A stretch of 64,000 bases of DNA from Mycteria americana (taxonomy: Eukaryota > Chordata > Aves > Ciconiiformes > Ciconiidae), in the NCBI RefSeq assembly GCF_035582795.1, contig NC_134368.1, positions 62,001 to 126,000 on the forward strand, read 5' to 3'. Of the stretch, positions 10,462-24,223 are shown in pieces. The notes under the pieces are model-generated. The model was not told the origin of the DNA. It did not search any database and was given only the letters and a program-made list of their open reading frames with translations. How positions within the stretch are numbered: the stretch's first letter is position 1; the number at the start of each line of letters is the position of its first letter. The translations under genes were made by a program, and so were the position numbers.

Positions 10462-10675
10462 GTTTTGGTGAAATAAAGGTGCATCAGTGTAGCAAATGCT
10501 TTTTCTATAGCTCTGCAAAAGATAATTATATGTTTTAGACAGTTCAGCTACCCCCAGCTCAAGAACAGTCCCTGTTAGCCATTTTCATTAGTTCCCAAAA
10601 GGAGCCCATAATAATTTCTTCATTCCAGTCACTCAGAGGCAAACACTGGGGGTAAGTTTGGTTGGAGAGGTATAC
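10462..10675 (+). repeat. Repeat block B, copy 1
   Basis: About 214 bp recognisably similar to 35999-36203 (shared strings include CTCAAGAACAGT and AGAGGTATAC/AGAAGGTATAC), clearly more diverged than block C. Here it lies left of block C; at the second site it lies right of it. Confidence 0.75.
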
Positions 10676-10693
10676 TTTGTTAGGGAAATCGGG

Positions 10694-12017
10694 CTTGATC
10701 TGACATCAGCAAGGCTGCCACAGCTGCATGCTCCCAGGCCCAACCAGTTGTGAGGCTGAGCATGTATTCCAGCAGGCAGATGCACACAGAGCACATGTAT
10801 ACAACACATATATACATGCATCGTTGGTCACACGGATCACAGACGGACACTCGGGGCACTCACACGAACACAGACTGCACCAATGGCCTCAGCCTGCTCC
10901 CCTCTCTGCCCGAGCAGGACAGAGATCCGCTAGCAGGAATATATATATATACACACACACACACATATACACACACATGCACGTATCTATCTCCATACAT
11001 ACAACGTGGATCCCTCCAGCAGCTGGGCTCAGACACTCAGTCTGCCCAGTAGCTGCCCCTGGATCCTGGTCTCCCCAGTTGCTAGCTTCTGGACATACGA
11101 GTCCCCAAGACTGCAGCCCCACTCCAGTTGCTTGTATAGACCATCATGTGTACACACACACACACACCAGAGAACTGGCCAGGACTCCCCTCGTCCCTCT
11201 GATAGCCAGCTCCTCCCATGATCTTGCCCTTAGAGACCTCCTTGCTCCCAGGCTGTTTCACCTATTCACCAGCTGGTCCATTTTGATCTTTGCTAACGAT
11301 CACATGCTCACTCATGCTTGCTGCAGCCGCTGCACCACAGACACATGGGCATCCAACCTGTGGTGTGGCTCCAGCTGCTGCACTGAGACCCCCCACACAC
11401 ACACGTGCACACAGAAGAGAGCCCTCACCCAGGCCAGGGCTGGGAAGGAATGCAAGAAGAAGATGGGACAGACTGTGGTGATCAGGGCAGGGCCTGGCCA
11501 GGCAAGCATACTGACCAGCCAACTGTTTACACAGGACCGGGTCTTTTTAACCCCTTACCCCTCTATTTTCCCACACTTGTTCCTTCCCAAATCACCTAGC
11601 TCCATCCCTTTGCCCACGTTTGGTTCCTCCCCTAAACATCCTGTAATAAGCCTTGTGCCATCCCAAACTGTTCTTTCCCTGCATCCCATAATGTGTCCCA
11701 CACCCCTAGGCAGCAACCCCCCTCTCAGTTGGAAAGGTGCTTGGGGTTTGACTCGTCTTCATGGGCTTCACACCTGGACAAGGGCTCTCTGGGGACAGCC
11801 CAGGCAGCAGCCCTCAGAGGGTGTCCCTTCCTCCAAGCCCCTAATTTGGTTTCCTGGTCTGACACCGTGCCTCTGTGCTCCTTTAGGCTTGGGAAGTGGG
11901 TGTTTGAGGGGCTGAGGGCAGTAGCCAGGACAGGGCATTATTTGGGCTCTTCTGCCTGTCACTGTGTCTTTGTTCTCCTTTGTGGGTGTGCAGATGAGCT
12001 TTCATCACATAGCCAAA
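10694..12017 (+). repeat. 1,324 bp repeat (block C), copy 1
   Basis: Aligns without any gap to 34675-35998. I see only three substitutions (at 10853, 11393 and 11626). The element begins CTTGATCTGACATC and ends CATAGCCAAA. It contains a (TA)n(CA)n run at about 10938-10978 and further CA runs near 11152 and 11394, all the same length in both copies. It has TG...CA-like ends but no recognised poly(A) signal and no target-site duplication, so calling it an LTR is only a possibility. A 395-codon frame (10728-11915) is open but Pro-, Ser-, Thr- and His-rich and has no recognised domain. Biological role unknown. Confidence 0.93.
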
Positions 12018-13464
12018 CAACTGTCACAGAAGCCACAAAGGAACTGAGGTATTTGGGTAGTTAACAACCATCATTAACTCAAATTTTATTCCGACAGTTT
12101 ATACTTATTTTTTGTTATCCATCGTTGTCCTCTATTTTTAATAGCTGTTTTCAGTGTTTGACCATTGAAATGGCTATAACAACAGTCATGGCATCTCACA
12201 GATTTTGTTTTGCCAGCTAAACGAGCTGAGGTCATCTGTTGTCAGATTTTCCATTTCCTTAGTAGAACTTCTGTGTACCTATCATAGTTTCAATTAAATC
12301 TATTCCATCCCCCCAAACTATCATCACTCCACCTGCCTCTGCAGTTATTGCACCATTTCTTTCACTGCTTTTCAATGCATGCATTTTTTGCTGTTGTTAT
12401 TTGGGGTTCTTTTTCAGCTCCAGCTTCTGTCATTGCTCTCACTCAAGTCTCTTAGCTAAAGCTCAGAGCACTGCTCCATCTTTATCCTTCTTACACAGAC
12501 TGGACACATTTCATGGTCCTCTTCTTGACATATTACCTGACCTTGCATTTCCTGGCTGTATCATCAATTCCTATGTAATTGCTCCTCTTCTGTATGCCTT
12601 TCTGGGGATCCCTTTGCAGAAATTATCTTCTTCCTTCATGTGATGCATCTCCATGGGTCTCTGGCCTCGGTTCTCTTTCCGATTTTTCCATGATCTCTGT
12701 ATGATCTCATCTGCAAACAGATTCAGTGGACTAAAGTAAATCAATGCTGATGGCTCACAGATGAACCAAACTACTTCAGGTCTGCTGAAACCAAATTCTC
12801 AGCCCCTAACATTTCCTCTTTGATGCTGACTTGACTGCCTTACAGCTAAAGCCAAACCTTCTATTTTACTCACTCCCAACTTCTCCAACTAATTCCTTTC
12901 TTACTCGTGGTAGATATCACCACCACTTCTGTGACCTCCAATGAGAGAGATGCCATAGTCTCCTCAGGTAATATATTCCCAGTGCTTCATTATTACAAAG
13001 CTTTTATCCAAACACCATTGTGACTTGACCTGTTCACTGGGAAAAATGGGGTTTATTCTCCTCCTCTTTGCATCATCTTCTTTTATGCTTGAAGACCAGA
13101 GGGGGTGTACCTCCATCCTTCTGCTAGACTTAGCTTCTATAGTACATGTGGAGACCTGGTACATCATCCACCTATTGCCCTTTTCTCATTCAGTGTCATA
13201 CATTCAGCTTCTAATTCTAATAAGCCTTAAAATATAATCTCTGTGGACTCTTGTTTGGTTTTTTGTTGCTTTTTTTTCCCTCATGCTGTGCTTTTACTCT
13301 CACTATCCACAAAACGAAAACACTAGCCTCCTGAAAGCAATTGTATTTTCTTTATAACTCCTTTGATGTAATAAAATATATTAATCCTATGTCTTAAGAA
13401 TCTTGGTAACAGTTGGCAAATAATACTCTGAGCCCATTGCTTATCATCATAAATTAGCTTGGGG
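12018..13464. other. Non-coding stretch, no gene seen
   Basis: AT-rich sequence right of block C. Some parts (about 12400-12900) look like they could be very old retroelement sequence, but I could not assign a family. No exon recognised. Confidence 0.4.
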
Positions 13465-14075
13465 GAGCTGGGTCAGATTAAGGCCCTGTCTGCCCAGTAT
13501 GGTGCTTCTGGCAGTAGTCAGGAGGAAATGCTGACAGCAGGAATGTAAGAACTGAGCACATACAGGTGATAATTCCACTGAAACATCTCCAGATTAGGAA
13601 GTTTTTCTAGGACAAAAGTTTTATCTGCATCTTTCAGTTTAACAGCCACTGATGTATTCTCATTTCATGAAGTAATTCCAAAACCATTTGGAACTCATTC
13701 ATGTTTTTGACCTCTACACCATCCTCTGCCTATGAACTCTAACTATGCCCTATATGAGAAAATGCTTTTTTTTCTTTGTCTTAAACTTCTGCCAGATCAT
13801 TTTATTCGATGTCTCCTACCTCTTTTGTTAAGAGAAATATGAATAAGCATTTCTGTTTGCTTTCTCAACACCATTCACGACCTTAAATGGTTCTGTCATG
13901 TATCCCCTTTTCTTTTAGAAGCCATTTCTTTTAGAAGCTAAGGAATCAGAATCTATTTAATCTCTTCTTACTCAGAAACTCTGACATGTATTTCATAAGC
14001 ATTGTTTTTCCCTGACTTTTTCTAATTGTACTTTATCCCTTTCAAGATGGCAGGATCAGAAGGGCATGAATTCTC
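13465..14075 (-). mobile_element. Ancient CR1-type LINE fragment, antisense
   Basis: Resembles the antisense of old amniote CR1 3' regions: a GTCAGATTAAGGCCCTGTCTGCCCAGTAT block, then text equivalent to the usual 'frame ends, Leu/Lys-rich' antisense order (TTTGACCTCTACACCATCCT, AAACTTCTGCC, TTCTCAACACCATTCACGACC). Strongly diverged; boundaries approximate. Confidence 0.6.
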
Positions 14076-15644
14076 TAAAAATGGCTTCGCAGTGGACTTA
14101 CACAATGCAAAACAGTGTTTTCTGCAAGGTTGATCACTTATATACTCCTGGCTTTCTGTAGTCTCTTGGTCTTTTGTTCCATGTTTGAACAGTGTTCAGT
14201 GCCATTAAGTCCTTCTAGATGACTGTATAATACATATATATACAATAATATAAACACACTATTGCTACTACTAATAATACTAAAGATTCAGAGACTCCAG
14301 CCATGCTTTCCCTGAGAAAACATTCTAAAAGTTAAATAATTTTCTAGCTTCAGCTTCCAGTCATTGGATTTTCTCTTCTCCAGTCTGATAGATTAAAGAA
14401 TCCTCTGCAGTAGCATACGGAGACAATGCACTTCTGTACTTCTAATCTGAAATCTCCTTAATTATGTAAGAGGATAGCGCTGCCTCTCTTGACAATTATG
14501 TCACTCTAAGATGTTCTATAATTTTCACCATGATCCAAATTCTCTTCTTGTTTCCCACAAATATGCTGCAACCTGCAAATAAGACCTACACATTTCTATT
14601 CCAGCTGATCTGCATTATTTACTGCTCTGGTTATTGTGTTATCTATAATCTTCATCCACAATGACTAGAAATACCTGTTCAAATAAATGATAAAGACATG
14701 GGAGATAACAGATTGTTGTAGCACCTGATCAGAAACACGTCTGACAAGGTATCAGAATGCAATAGAGATTCAATACATATTTATTTTGGTTTAGTTTATG
14801 GTTTTATTAAGTTTATTATTTAACTGGCATAGTTAATTTATAAATTAGTATACAGTGTTCTGAAATGGCAAGGATCTTTACTGATTTTAGCCTGAGATCT
14901 CCAGCATGTATTCTTAGACTAAAATCCCTTCTGAAAAATGCAGGTTTTCCTTTAAACATCCATTTCCTAATAGACGAGAGGGCAAGGGCACAGACAAAAA
15001 ACACAGCTACTTTGATGCAGAAGTGACTGTCAGTCCTTCTCCCTTATTCAGCCTCATGGATTCCTGCTGTCTACCTGCGTGTGCCTGCATGCGCCTATGC
15101 CTGCCTATACGTGCCTATGCATGCCTGTGACTGCGTGGGCACATCCAGGTGTGCCCGCGAACACGCACGCCCACACCCACCTTGTGCACGTCTGTGTGTG
15201 CAGGTGAGGGTGTGCAACACAGCCCTGGCTGCAGGGAGGAGGGGTCCGGCCGAGCACCGCTGCCTGGGCTGGCGCCCTGCCAGAGGCAGCCCTGAGTAGC
15301 GACAGCCAGAGCCATCTGTCTGCCGGGATTGCTGTGCTGCTCCTAGGCAGCACGTCTGCCAGGACTGCTGTGCAGGTAACCCCAGCGCCGGCTGCCACCT
15401 GCCCGTGCAGGGCTCCCCTTGCGCCGCAGGCCCGGCAAGGCTGACCGTGGACGCCCCTCACAAGCACAGGCTGGGTGCTTCTGGCCGGCAGTAGGCCCGA
15501 GCCCAGCATGGCTGCCACAGGCACATCCCCTACAGCAGGGCCCTGCCCACCCCAGCGAGGCTGCCATGGGCACGTCTCCTGTGGGCAGGGTCCCCATGAA
15601 TGGGGAGAAGCTCCCTCCTGACCCTCCTCCCAGTGTTTGTAGGC
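14076..15644. other. Non-coding stretch; right third GC-rich
   Basis: AT-rich to about 15050. Then GC-rich with an imperfect TGCCTATGC/TGCATGC-type short repeat (about 15075-15130) and overlapping frames on both strands without recognisable domains. The GC-rich part may be the body of a repeat whose 3' end is the CR1 that follows. Confidence 0.45.
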
Positions 15645-15742
15645 ATGGCGCTTAGGGATATGGTTTAGCGGTGGACTTGGTAGTGTTAGGTTAATGGTTG
15701 GACTCGATGATCTTTTCCAACCTAAATGATTCTATGATTCTG
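15645..15742 (+). mobile_element. CR1 LINE 3' end, short
   Basis: Contains the diagnostic CR1 end: GATATGGTTTAGCGGTGGAC, then GTTGGACTCGATGATCTT, then ATTCTATGATTCTG. Only the last 100 bp or so is clearly recognisable. Confidence 0.93.
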
Positions 15743-16640
15743 TTTCTGGAGGAGGAATGGCACAGGCAGCATTTCACTCATTTTATCCAGCCTGCCCATT
15801 TGCTGTGAAACCTGCCACGTTAACTGCGCACCCTTCTCCAGTGGGCACCCACGGTGGGCAGAGCAGAGGATCTGCAATTACCACAGCATTGCAGCAGGAC
15901 AGACCTGGCTTGTAGTGGGGGAGGTTGCCTAATTTAGAGACCGCAACTGCCACAGCCACCTTGGCGCTTCCTCATATTCCAGATGGGACATGCAGGTAAA
16001 GTGTGCAGATCTTACTGCATCGGTCTTGTGGGCCAGAGGACAAGTGCAGCAGGCTGCTGTGTGCTGTATGCCCTTATTCTGAGTAACTAGTCACAGGGCT
16101 CATGAGTGACGTAGTACTGCTTTCTAAAGCTTTTTAAAAAAAATAGTACAGGAAATATGAACCTATGAGAATGTTACAGTGAGACTGAAAATTTAGAGAC
16201 TCAGAGGTCACATCCAAGATACAAGGGGGTTGGGTTGTAGCACGTGATCTAAACACACACAGAACTGTGTGTGTAAGCAGCGGGCATACATTAGTATTCT
16301 AGGGATTTTATCCTTGATTAACAAGAATTGTTATTGACACATCATTAACACATAAATTGTGCTTTCTGCCACTTGTATCCAGTAAAATTTGTTTATTTTT
16401 TATAAAACCTCTTGAGGAGAACTTCCAGACTTGAAAAATCCTAAGCTACACTTTAGGAAAATTGAAAGCCATTGAAAAAATATAGATACTAAATTATGTG
16501 CTTCAGTTTATCATCGGAGTTTAAAGTATTCCGTATTCCCAATTGTCATTGATGACAAATGCCGTTCAGTAGTAATGGGGAAGTATCAGTTCCATTATAA
16601 ATTTGTGAGATGCCATCTGAAATGTTTCGTGTGCTTTGAA
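15743..16640. other. Non-coding stretch, no gene seen
   Basis: Unique-looking, mostly AT-rich. No recognisable element or exon. Confidence 0.45.
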
Positions 16641-16649
16641 TAAAATATG

Positions 16650-17035
16650 AATGGAAGTGAAATAGGTACAGAAATGTTCAAATTGGAGCAGCTGCAGAAA
16701 GGAGTTACTAGGATAATCAGGGAAATAAAGAGCCTGTTTCATGAGCTGCAACTAGAAAAGCCTTGCTTCTTGAAAGGCATGGTGAAGCTGAGCAGGGATA
16801 TGATTTTTTTTGTCTACAAATATGTAAAAGGTGCAAATAATGAGGCAGGAGAAAAGTTATGGAAGGAAAGGCTAATGCTGGCACAAGAACAATGGTATGG
16901 TATAAAATGGCCAGACACCACACGTTTAGGATGGAAATTACTGGAAGGTTTCTCATCACTAGAGCACTGAGGTTTAGGAGCAGTCTGTCAATAGAAACAG
17001 TGGCACAGGAAGCCCTAACTACTTCAAAAGTGAAT
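16650..17035 (+). mobile_element. Old CR1-like LINE fragment
   Basis: The conceptual translation keeps the end of a CR1 ORF2 with decay: a SLFHELQLEK stretch, VKLSRDM, YKYVKG, then DTTRLGWKLLEGFSSLEH. This order (Leu-rich strand, YKYLKG, terminal LD.) parallels intact CR1 copies elsewhere in the window. No diagnostic 3' tail is visible, so the family is uncertain. Confidence 0.5.
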
Positions 17036-20000
17036 CTTGACCAGTTACCAAGGAAACTGCATGACATGCTAACTGTGATACTAAGGAAAGTTTCACTGAC
17101 CAATCCCTTATTCCTAATACAGCATGACATTAGTGTCTTACACATCCTATCATGAGACTGCTTCTAGCGTAACCTGAAATCATACCACTTGAGATAAATT
17201 GCAAGTGGCCATCAGCGTAATGTGCAACCTTCCAGAGAGCGTCAAGTGCTTTGGAGGTAGGAAGGAGGAAGAGTAAGGAGACGCAGCCCCCTGCTACATT
17301 ATTCTGCCCAGGAGCTGACAGGAGCCCTTTGCTTTTCCTTTGTTTCTTGCACCAATTTTTATTTGGTAGAGGAAACCGGTTCGAAGAGGGAGAGATTGAA
17401 GCAGGGAACTGGCTGCTCTCCACAGCATTGTCCCCTGCCAAACTGCAGATTTCCATTGTACATTTAGTAATGAGTTTTGCTGTGAAGCAACATTAACTCC
17501 TACTAGGTCTTCCGTGTTACTGTACAGCTCGTGGGGGAGCTGCATAGGAAGGGAGGCCATAGTGTCTGGGGAATCAATCTGCACCACAGGCTGGTGTGTA
17601 CTTCTCCTGAGGATGCAGGCCTCAGGATCTGTGAGGATGTCTTCCTGCTCTCCTCTACCAGCTTCTGCCTCCCCACGGGGCAGATTTGAGAGGAGCAGCT
17701 GTTCCAAACCTCCTTCCCAAAACCCTCCCCACAGCAGTTCTGCCTGATTCAGCCTCTTGCTGTCCACAGTCCAGCAGAATTTGGTGTCGATGGAGAAAGA
17801 GAAGACTGGCTGCTTTGGTCTGACATTTGTGATTTCAGCATTGCTCTTAGTCATTCAGGTGCAAGCCCTATTCAGTCACGGCTGGGAATATCCTGCGCAG
17901 AACCAAAGCACAACCCAGACCACAGTGTTAGATTTCTGGGTCTAACTTTGAGCAAGGAATTGCTTCAGCTGACCAGGTGGAAGTAGAGAAAGGAAAGCGG
18001 TATCTTAAACTCTACCCTCTTTGGCATGTAAATGCTTGGGTCTGGGTTACGGTGAAGCAGCTGCTTCCACTGAGGATGCGCATACCAGAGTTCTCTCCTG
18101 GTGCCATTAACTAAGTTGCTGCATGCAAAAAACAAGAAGAGATCACTCCTCTGCTGAAGCTGATGTGGTTATTGCCATTAATCGTTTTGTACACTGGATT
18201 AATGGCTAGAAAAAACATCCAGAACGTGCGAGGTATGGATTCAATGCTGTTCTCAGGGTGAAGAGTTCACATAAGATACCCTACCTCTCAGAAACGTGCC
18301 CTGACCATCAGGTTAAAGGATATTTCAAGGTGTGATGGAAGGGAAATAACAGTCCCCTCTTGCTCCATCCTGTTTAGCTGCATTGAAAAGGATTCAAGAT
18401 GCTTTGTGTCAGGGAATAGGAGAAAGAAAGAAATAAAAGAGCCTGTCTGTCTGGAAGGCATTACTATGGAGGACAATTCTAGTCTGCTCTGATATGTGCA
18501 TGTATCTCACAACTTCATGTGCACTTACTAAAGCACCCTCAGTGATGATTGCCTGTCTACAGTTATGTTTTGAGGCTTATGAATTATGCAGGTTTTTATC
18601 TGCTTAATGTGCATGTTGACTTCATATCATTCTAGTTTCTTAATCAAGATGCCAGGCAAGATAGAGTATATGCCCTATGAGGCTTCATTAATCATACATA
18701 TAATCTCATCAAAAAGATATTACAATACCTAAAAAGTTTTAATTCTGAGAGTTCCAGCACATCACTCAAACAGAAGTCCCTCGTGATAACACAGCTTTTC
18801 TCAGAGCATTCTTGATTGGTTTTATGAGTTGGCTGGTTGCTCTATGGGGGCACTTGGGCATATGCATTATGCATCAGCTTGTCCTTGTTTTGCTTTATCT
18901 GTCAACACACTGGTTGATAAGCATTCACAATCATTTGCTGTATCATTTTTAGTGATTCAGAATTAGAAAATGCCTTCTTCTAAACTCCTATAATGTTATA
19001 ATTCCTATTCTTTTAAGAAAAAAAATTATAAAGGTTATAATGAGTGATTTTAACACTATGATAAAGTGACTATTCTTACTAAAATTTGGTGATTTTACGT
19101 CAATAAAAGCACAAGCCTAAAGCCACTTATTGGTTATAGCACTGGTGTATAGAAAAACATGTAATATCTTCTTTTATATAGGATCTTGAATAATTTTGTT
19201 TTCAGTAGCTTGATTTTATGCTAACTTTTAAAATTTGTTTGTTTTTATTTTTCTGTTCATCCTGACCGTTTTAAATAAATGCCTTCCTTTCTAGGCTAGG
19301 TAGACAAAAAGATACACACCAGAGGCCATCCACACTGCATAGCCACTTCATGGCTCAGGCTTCTCCATAGCTTCCTGGTTTTTTTCCCTAGTAGACCCAC
19401 TTATTTATGCAGCTTGATCTTTTCCACATGAGAATATTCATGTTTCCCAGGGTCTTGAAGCTTAATCAGAAAATGGCATGTTTTTAAACGAGCTAGTTTG
19501 AAACTCCAAATGATAAATACAGGAAAATAGTGACACAGGGTAAGACCCAAGATCCATCTCCTCCATGAACTTGTGGCCCACAGCAAATGCTTTGGGAAGA
19601 GTGTAGGAAGAGGGTGAGTCTGCAGTGATGCTGCTGCAGACCACTCTCCCTGCCTCCAACTGTTTGCAGCTCAGGGACTTCCTGTGTTGAAGGTGACATA
19701 AGCTCTTACCTTCCGCTACCTCTGCTGCTCTTTTGGTTAATTGCATTTGGCTATATTAAAATGCATAGTATGCAAATGAGCCCAGTTTGATAAGCAGCTG
19801 TGTTAAGCCCTTATAAATGATTCTTCTTTGCAATGTCAGTGTTTGTGTCTTCTCTAAATTTTATGAGGTAAATTTTTGTGTATCATCTGGTTTCTACCTA
19901 ATTAAGTAGAAAATAGATTGCTGTATAACTGCAGTGGAAACATTTAACTGAATAGTCCTCATTTATAGATATCTGCAATTTCTCCATTAATGAGCTCTTA

Positions 20001-23000
20001 ATCTATTCATTGAAGGGATTCATTGCTTTTTATAGTGATAATTCTGACTAAATGCAAGTGTGTTTAAATTGAGTGCTTCAGAGAGGCAAATTATACTCTG
20101 CTGACACTCCTGTCTTGACCACCTAGGCCTATATGTAATCCTACTAAAATCTATTGATTTATGAGATTTATTTTGCATAATTACACAACTATTTTTTAGT
20201 TTGTTATTGACTGCATTATATCACTGTTTCTATGAATTTGCCTGGTAGGTACATTATGACAAAGGTACTATTGCTATCTGAATCGTTTTGTGTGCTCTTT
20301 GTTTAAACAAGAACATTATGGTTACTCTGGAACTTGCACAGCTCTGAGATGAGTTAAAGGTTAACAGAAGTGGTTCAAACTGCTCCTGGGCACAAAGATG
20401 CCATTTCTGAAATGTAAAACTCACAGTCCTAGCAGCTGCAGGTTAATATCCTCTCTAACCACTAATGGAAAAGAGAATAATTAGTTATCAGTGCTTTTTT
20501 CTAAATGCAGATCAGAATATTTATTGAACACTTTTTCTGCATCATTAAAGAAAATCATATCCTTATAAGCTAATAGCAGATTTATACTATTTTGAGATTG
20601 TCTTTTGTTCTTGATGTGTTTAAGGAGTAGCTTTTATTCTTTAATAATTTACAGAATAATTTTTTATTGTCCTTAAACCTGTTGACTGTTACTGTTTGTT
20701 GGTGCATTTTGTTCACCATTTTGTGTGCATTTCCTTGCCAATAGATTGTATTCGTTATTATCATATCTCAAGGTTTGCTTGGTTTTACTCCCTACTTCTC
20801 TGTAAACAGACCACTGTCAAAGTAGTTGTCTTCATAGCTGTAGGACTGTAGGGCTTAGCTACCCAGTAAGGCATTCTTAACTTAAACTCATTATTCACAT
20901 TTTTCTGGTTTTTTCCTTCCCACTTAGAGTGAGGTTCGATCCAAGTTTTGCTGGTTCTTATATTAGAAAGAAGATGGAGACTATCCTTAGTATTCTTTAC
21001 CCAGTGGCTTTGGCGTTGCCTCTCATTTACAATTTTTTAGACTTGGATATTATTTAATGGCTTTGTATAACTGGAACAAATTAAGCACATAGGATAATAT
21101 GCAACTGCAGAATGTCATCAGCACTCACAAGTCACTCAGTATGGCAAAGTTTTCTCTCTGTCCCTGTCTTTCTAGTTCTGAAAAATGTATGTCTTCTTGC
21201 ACTGAGCAAAATGTACATCACCATTAGCAAGTAGCTCTGGCAGTTGGTAAATTCTGTTTTATTGAGCAATAAGTTCACGTCATATCAGCTGCTAGAACTA
21301 ACAGTTTTCACTCATGCACTGAAATATGGTGTAATCCCTTAGGCTAGGCTCTCTGTCAGTTCCCTTGCTGCTTAAATGAAGATGTGGTTTTACCATAGCA
21401 ACCAGTTAGACTATTATACAGAAGTCTTCAGTTATCCAGCCTCATCACAGCTAAGTGTAACTGGTGTAGGCTGTAAGAGAGTGGGCAGTTTACACTGTAT
21501 GTCAAATATTTTACAGAAAACTGCATATAAATCATATTAATATTGATAAGCAGAGATTAATTAAGACACCACAATTATGAAGAAATAAAATTCATTCAGT
21601 TGATAAAGAGAATAGCTGATGAGGGATCCATTTTACTAAAGCAGTTTAAAATAAGCATAGCAGTGTCAAGAATGAGAGAATTCATTCAAATTTAGTAAAA
21701 CTGTCTTTTTCAGAATGAAGGCTCATTTTTCTCTCTGAAACCAATGCAAACCAAAGACCCAACTCGTCTAGATTTCTGACTGCCAGATGGATTTTGTTTC
21801 CTTGTTTGAGAAAGCACTGGAGGCTTGCAGAGTTCAGTAGTATGAAGCCTCATCACAAAAAATACAGACAGACAAATATTTTCCCAGATTCAGTGAAGTA
21901 ATTTAATAAACTCTCCTGTAAATTGTAAAGTTCCAGAAGAGACACTGATTAAAGTGGTATCTGGCAGTTTTCCATTTTCCAATGAAATTTTATCAGGTTA
22001 CTAGTCAAAGCAAGATACCTACACATATGTACATTATATATATATATTTATATTTTTTTTAATATATATATATATTTATATATATATATTTAACATTTTC
22101 ACCAGTTTTGAAATTTTAGTCTCAGTTTTGAAATTCAATCTGTGATTGCTCTGTTTTGCCTTCACTGACAAACATCCTAGAAATACAGAGGTTTTTTCTG
22201 ATGATACTTCAATCAAATAGAAATGCATTTCTTGCTCTTTTCAAGAGTTAGAGAAATTCTTACTCCAAAGTGCTGGAGGCTGTAGGAAATATAGTAGCTT
22301 GTCTCCTTGGTGAACATAAAAGAGTTATTTGTCTCAGCTGAAGATACCACACAAATTACAGGAATGCGTACTGGCCTGGGTTCTGACCAGAACCCAACTA
22401 TGTAAATCCAGGGTCACTTCAAACTTTTGCTAAGCCTGCTTGGATTTACACGGCTGTAGGGAGAAAGAATTTATTCTAGTTCATATTGAGAAGGTATGTG
22501 CAATTACACAAACACTTTTCTGGGCACAAGTAGACTTGTATGGTTACATACTACTGTTATTACCAAGACCAAGACACATTTTTAAAGCATTTTCTATATC
22601 CTTAGAAACAGCACTGAGTGCCTTGTGCAGATATGTTTAGACTTAGTGAAGAGAAGATTTTAGGCAGGATCTTTGTTCATGATGAAGGAAGAAAAATAAT
22701 TTTTTAACAGGAAAATGCTGGCTCTTGTGCTTAAGATGTATGCATTGAAGGGAAATGGGGGGGACACAAACGTCATATTCAAAGTCTGAGGATGAGTGCA
22801 CATGAATACTTTGCCTCTAAACCTTTGAGCCAAACTACGAGGTGTTCACCCGGGGCTTAGGGCTGAGTGGTTTCCTCTGTTTCATACATGTGAGGCACAG
22901 GACAGACACAAGACCTGACAGCACACTCCTCCTGTTTGCTTCTTGCTTCTTCTCTGCTTACTATTTCACAGAAACGGTTAAATTTTCTTAAAGATTGTGG

Positions 23001-24179
23001 GGAAGTCTCTCAAAATGGCACCAGCTGAGCCTTATGCATGCAGAGATATGTAGTGGTGCTGCTGGGTGAAAGGGTGGATATTTGAAAGGAAACATACAAA
23101 AAGAGGTGGGGGGGAAACGCGTCCTGACCACACGCTTTGTTCCTGTGCCTAAGGGATCTGTGGTCTGCCAGGGCACTGCAACAAGAACCACCTCTCTTCC
23201 CACACACACACAGGGCCTGGGAACTGAGGAGCCCTAATCTTTCCTTTCCTTCCTTGTGCAAGCTGTCACCTGCAACACTGACAGCACCACCGAGCTGTTC
23301 TAACAAATCTCTGCGTCATTTGGCACAGCTCTGTGACACATGAAGCACAGCCACCTCCGCGCATAGCATTCCCAGCATCTCCAGCCAGCTCTGGGAATCA
23401 AAGCTGGTGTTTGGCTGAAAATACTTTCTGTTGGAGTTTCTGACATTACAGATTTTTTAAGGCTTGCAGCCCTCCCATGTTCTTGAACAGTATGAGATAC
23501 TGCTGGGCAACCTTAGTGCTGCATTCATTGAGACTTTTGTCAGTGCAGAGAGCTAACCCCAGGTGTTAGATACTCTGAAGGACAAAGGTCGGTTCTCCAC
23601 CATCCACAAAGTAAAATTTATGTATATGCAATATTTTCTTGCTGCATCATGCTGGCTTTTTTTGGATATGACAGCTACTTGTCTCATACTGCGTATCAGG
23701 GAGCGGGGACTGTGTTCTCCTCAACCCTGAGGTTGGGTATATTTGGGTATAATCACTTGGCCACTGCAGAAGTAGGAGTAGGAGTTCAAAGTCTTGCTAT
23801 CCGTCAGCTGCTGGAGATCACTTCTCTGCTGGAGATTGATGCCATGCACCTGAGCCATACTGAGGGATCATGCGACATACCACACAGCTCATCCATGGGC
23901 TCGGCATGTCTATGCTATTAACATTTTTAACTGCTCCAGTTGCATCTGTAAGAGTATATCTGCCATGCATTTTCTTTAGCTGAACCATTTTGTTTCCTGA
24001 CTGTATGCATTTTCCTTTGTCTTTGTGTGGGTTTATCTTAGAGTATGGACAATGATTGCTTTGGAGAAAGCTGTAGGGGTCTAATTCATTACTGTCTGCT
24101 ATGTCTCAGGTTGCTTTCAAGTGAATGGGAAAGGGAGAGTCTCACTCATTGCTATTATTTGTTCATTTTTCCTGTTCAG
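17036..24179. other. Long non-coding stretch upstream of the first M1AP coding exon
   Basis: Seven kilobases with no exon I can support. AT-rich, few repeats, with an (AT)n/(TA)n microsatellite at 22027-22092. It would be 5' intron of M1AP if transcription starts in the CpG island, otherwise upstream flank. Some AT-rich parts (about 19740-20230) have the look of conserved non-coding sequence, but this cannot be judged from one genome. Confidence 0.4.
22027..22092. repeat. (AT)n microsatellite
   Basis: Runs of TATATATATA interrupted by TTTATATTT and a T8 tract; palindromic and likely unstable in length. Confidence 0.9.
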
Positions 24180-24223
24180 ATGCAGATGGATAACTGGACA
24201 TTTAATACCCATGTTCAGAAGCC
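24180..24223 (+). promoter_or_regulatory. M1AP: M1AP 5' UTR part with overlapping upstream ORF
   Basis: A good acceptor (TTTTTCCTGTTCAG) ends at 24179. An ATG immediately at 24180 opens a 15-codon frame that stops with TGA at 24225-24227, overlapping the M1AP start codon as ATGA. If the exon begins here, this upstream frame could reduce or couple initiation at the main ATG. Confidence 0.45.
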
